From Nitrospinota bacterium (GTDB taxonomy: Bacteria; Nitrospinota; Nitrospinia; UBA9942; JAHJSF01): DNA of 6,964 nt. The number at the start of each line of letters is the position of its first letter. The first letter of the stretch is position 1. The position numbers were made by a program, and so were the translations under genes. Under the pieces are notes generated by a model. It was not told the origin of the DNA, did no database searches, and was given only the letters and a program-made list of their open reading frames with translations. Location: positions 1-6,964 of the forward strand of contig JAHJSF010000026.1 in NCBI GenBank assembly GCA_018830405.1. Reading direction: 5' to 3'. Of the stretch, positions 6,671-6,964 are shown piece by piece.

Positions 6671-6698
6671 AGGATTGGCGGCGATGCCCGCATATCCT
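6671..6698. other. GC-rich structured segment between gpmI and ahcY
   Basis: AGGAT (6671-6675) pairs with ATCCT (6694-6698), and GCGG (6678-6681) pairs with CCGC (6688-6691), separated by 2x2 internal loops and a 6-base apical loop. The surrounding GC-rich island, about 6661-6712, contrasts with AT-rich DNA on both sides. No U-tract follows on either strand. It may be a dispersed repeat or part of the ahcY leader; I cannot tell which. Confidence 0.35.
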
Positions 6699-6724
6699 AA
6701 TTGAGCGCCTGCTTATTATTAACT

Positions 6725-6964
6725 TCAGAGGATGAGGGATTGTCCCGTCATCTCTTTCGGTTGGTCTATATTAAGCAAATCAAGGATGGTTGGCGTTATG
6801 TCGGCTAACCTTCCTTCCTTTCTAAGTTTTACTTCTCTCCCCGATACGCAATAGAAGGGGACCTTGTTTGTCGAGTGGGCGGTTACCGGGGACTCTTCCC
6901 CGTTAATCATATCTTCCGCATTTCCATGGTCGGCCGTAATCAGGGCTGTCCCATTCTTTTGGCG
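6725..6964 (-). CDS. gpmI: 2,3-bisphosphoglycerate-independent phosphoglycerate mutase, C-terminal 79 residues (truncated by window edge)
   Basis: The enzyme interconverts 3- and 2-phosphoglycerate in glycolysis using two bound Mn2+ ions; it belongs to the alkaline phosphatase superfamily. The frame is open to the last base of the window. The visible part begins [29 protein letters not shown] holds the conserved Asp-His metal ligands of the phosphatase domain. It continues with [15 protein letters not shown], whose HSTNKVPF histidine is another metal ligand in the family. The typical ending, [17 protein letters not shown] followed by MTGQSLI, closes the protein. The bulk of the roughly 510-residue enzyme lies beyond the right edge. 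The ATG at 6910 is internal, not a start. ahcY follows on the same strand after 167 bases. Confidence 0.95.
   Translation of the reverse strand, partial: RQKNGTALITADHGNAEDMINGEESPVTAHSTNKVPFYCVSGREVKLRKEGRLADITPTILDLLNIDQPKEMTGQSLIL

Noticed and set aside
6558-6724. SAH riboswitch upstream of ahcY
   Set aside because: The gene context invites it, and GGCGCTC appears, but the order of conserved stretches and the pseudoknot of that riboswitch cannot be laid onto the sequence.

Overview
The window is about 7 kb of bacterial chromosome carrying eight recognisable protein genes, six complete and two cut by the window edges. All but one have a clear housekeeping or widespread function. Base composition is moderate, Arg is often AGA/AGG and Ile often ATA, and the short gaps between genes hold palindromic repeats. 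ThyX, AhcY and this repeat style suit many uncultivated or anaerobic Gram-negative-type lineages (Desulfobacterota, Nitrospirota and various candidate phyla). Nothing here fixes the taxon.

Layout. The left part reads rightwards: the C-terminal half of the replicative helicase DnaB (2-739), a palindromic repeat (752-846), then alanine racemase Alr (start most likely 898, end 2037). A 186-bp MITE-like element (2050-2235) lies where alr meets the leftward genes. Everything to its right reads leftwards. In order of transcription these are: the C-terminal end of the phosphoglycerate mutase GpmI (6964-6725), a 167-base leader, AhcY (6557-5259), a metallo-beta-lactamase-fold hydrolase (5182-4538), a XerC/XerD-type recombinase (4541-3645), ThyX (3648-3028), a second copy of the palindromic repeat (2985-3020) and a membrane-anchored TPR protein (2970-2233).

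The hydrolase, recombinase and thyX are joined by 4-base stop/start overlaps, so they are very probably co-transcribed and translationally coupled. AhcY, 76 bases upstream, may belong to the same unit. AhcY removes S-adenosylhomocysteine and ThyX makes dTMP from methylene-tetrahydrofolate, so both touch one-carbon metabolism. The hydrolase and recombinase have no obvious functional link to that.

I see no new multi-gene system. The most interesting material is non-coding. The MITE-like element sits exactly in the TA of the TPR gene's stop codon, and the reconstructed empty site also reads as a stop, so the insertion left the protein unchanged. A 36-base segment is shared exactly, in opposite orientation, by the two palindromic repeats. 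An RNA hairpin could mask the ribosome binding site of the hydrolase gene. The ahcY leader has two hairpins that match no riboswitch I know.
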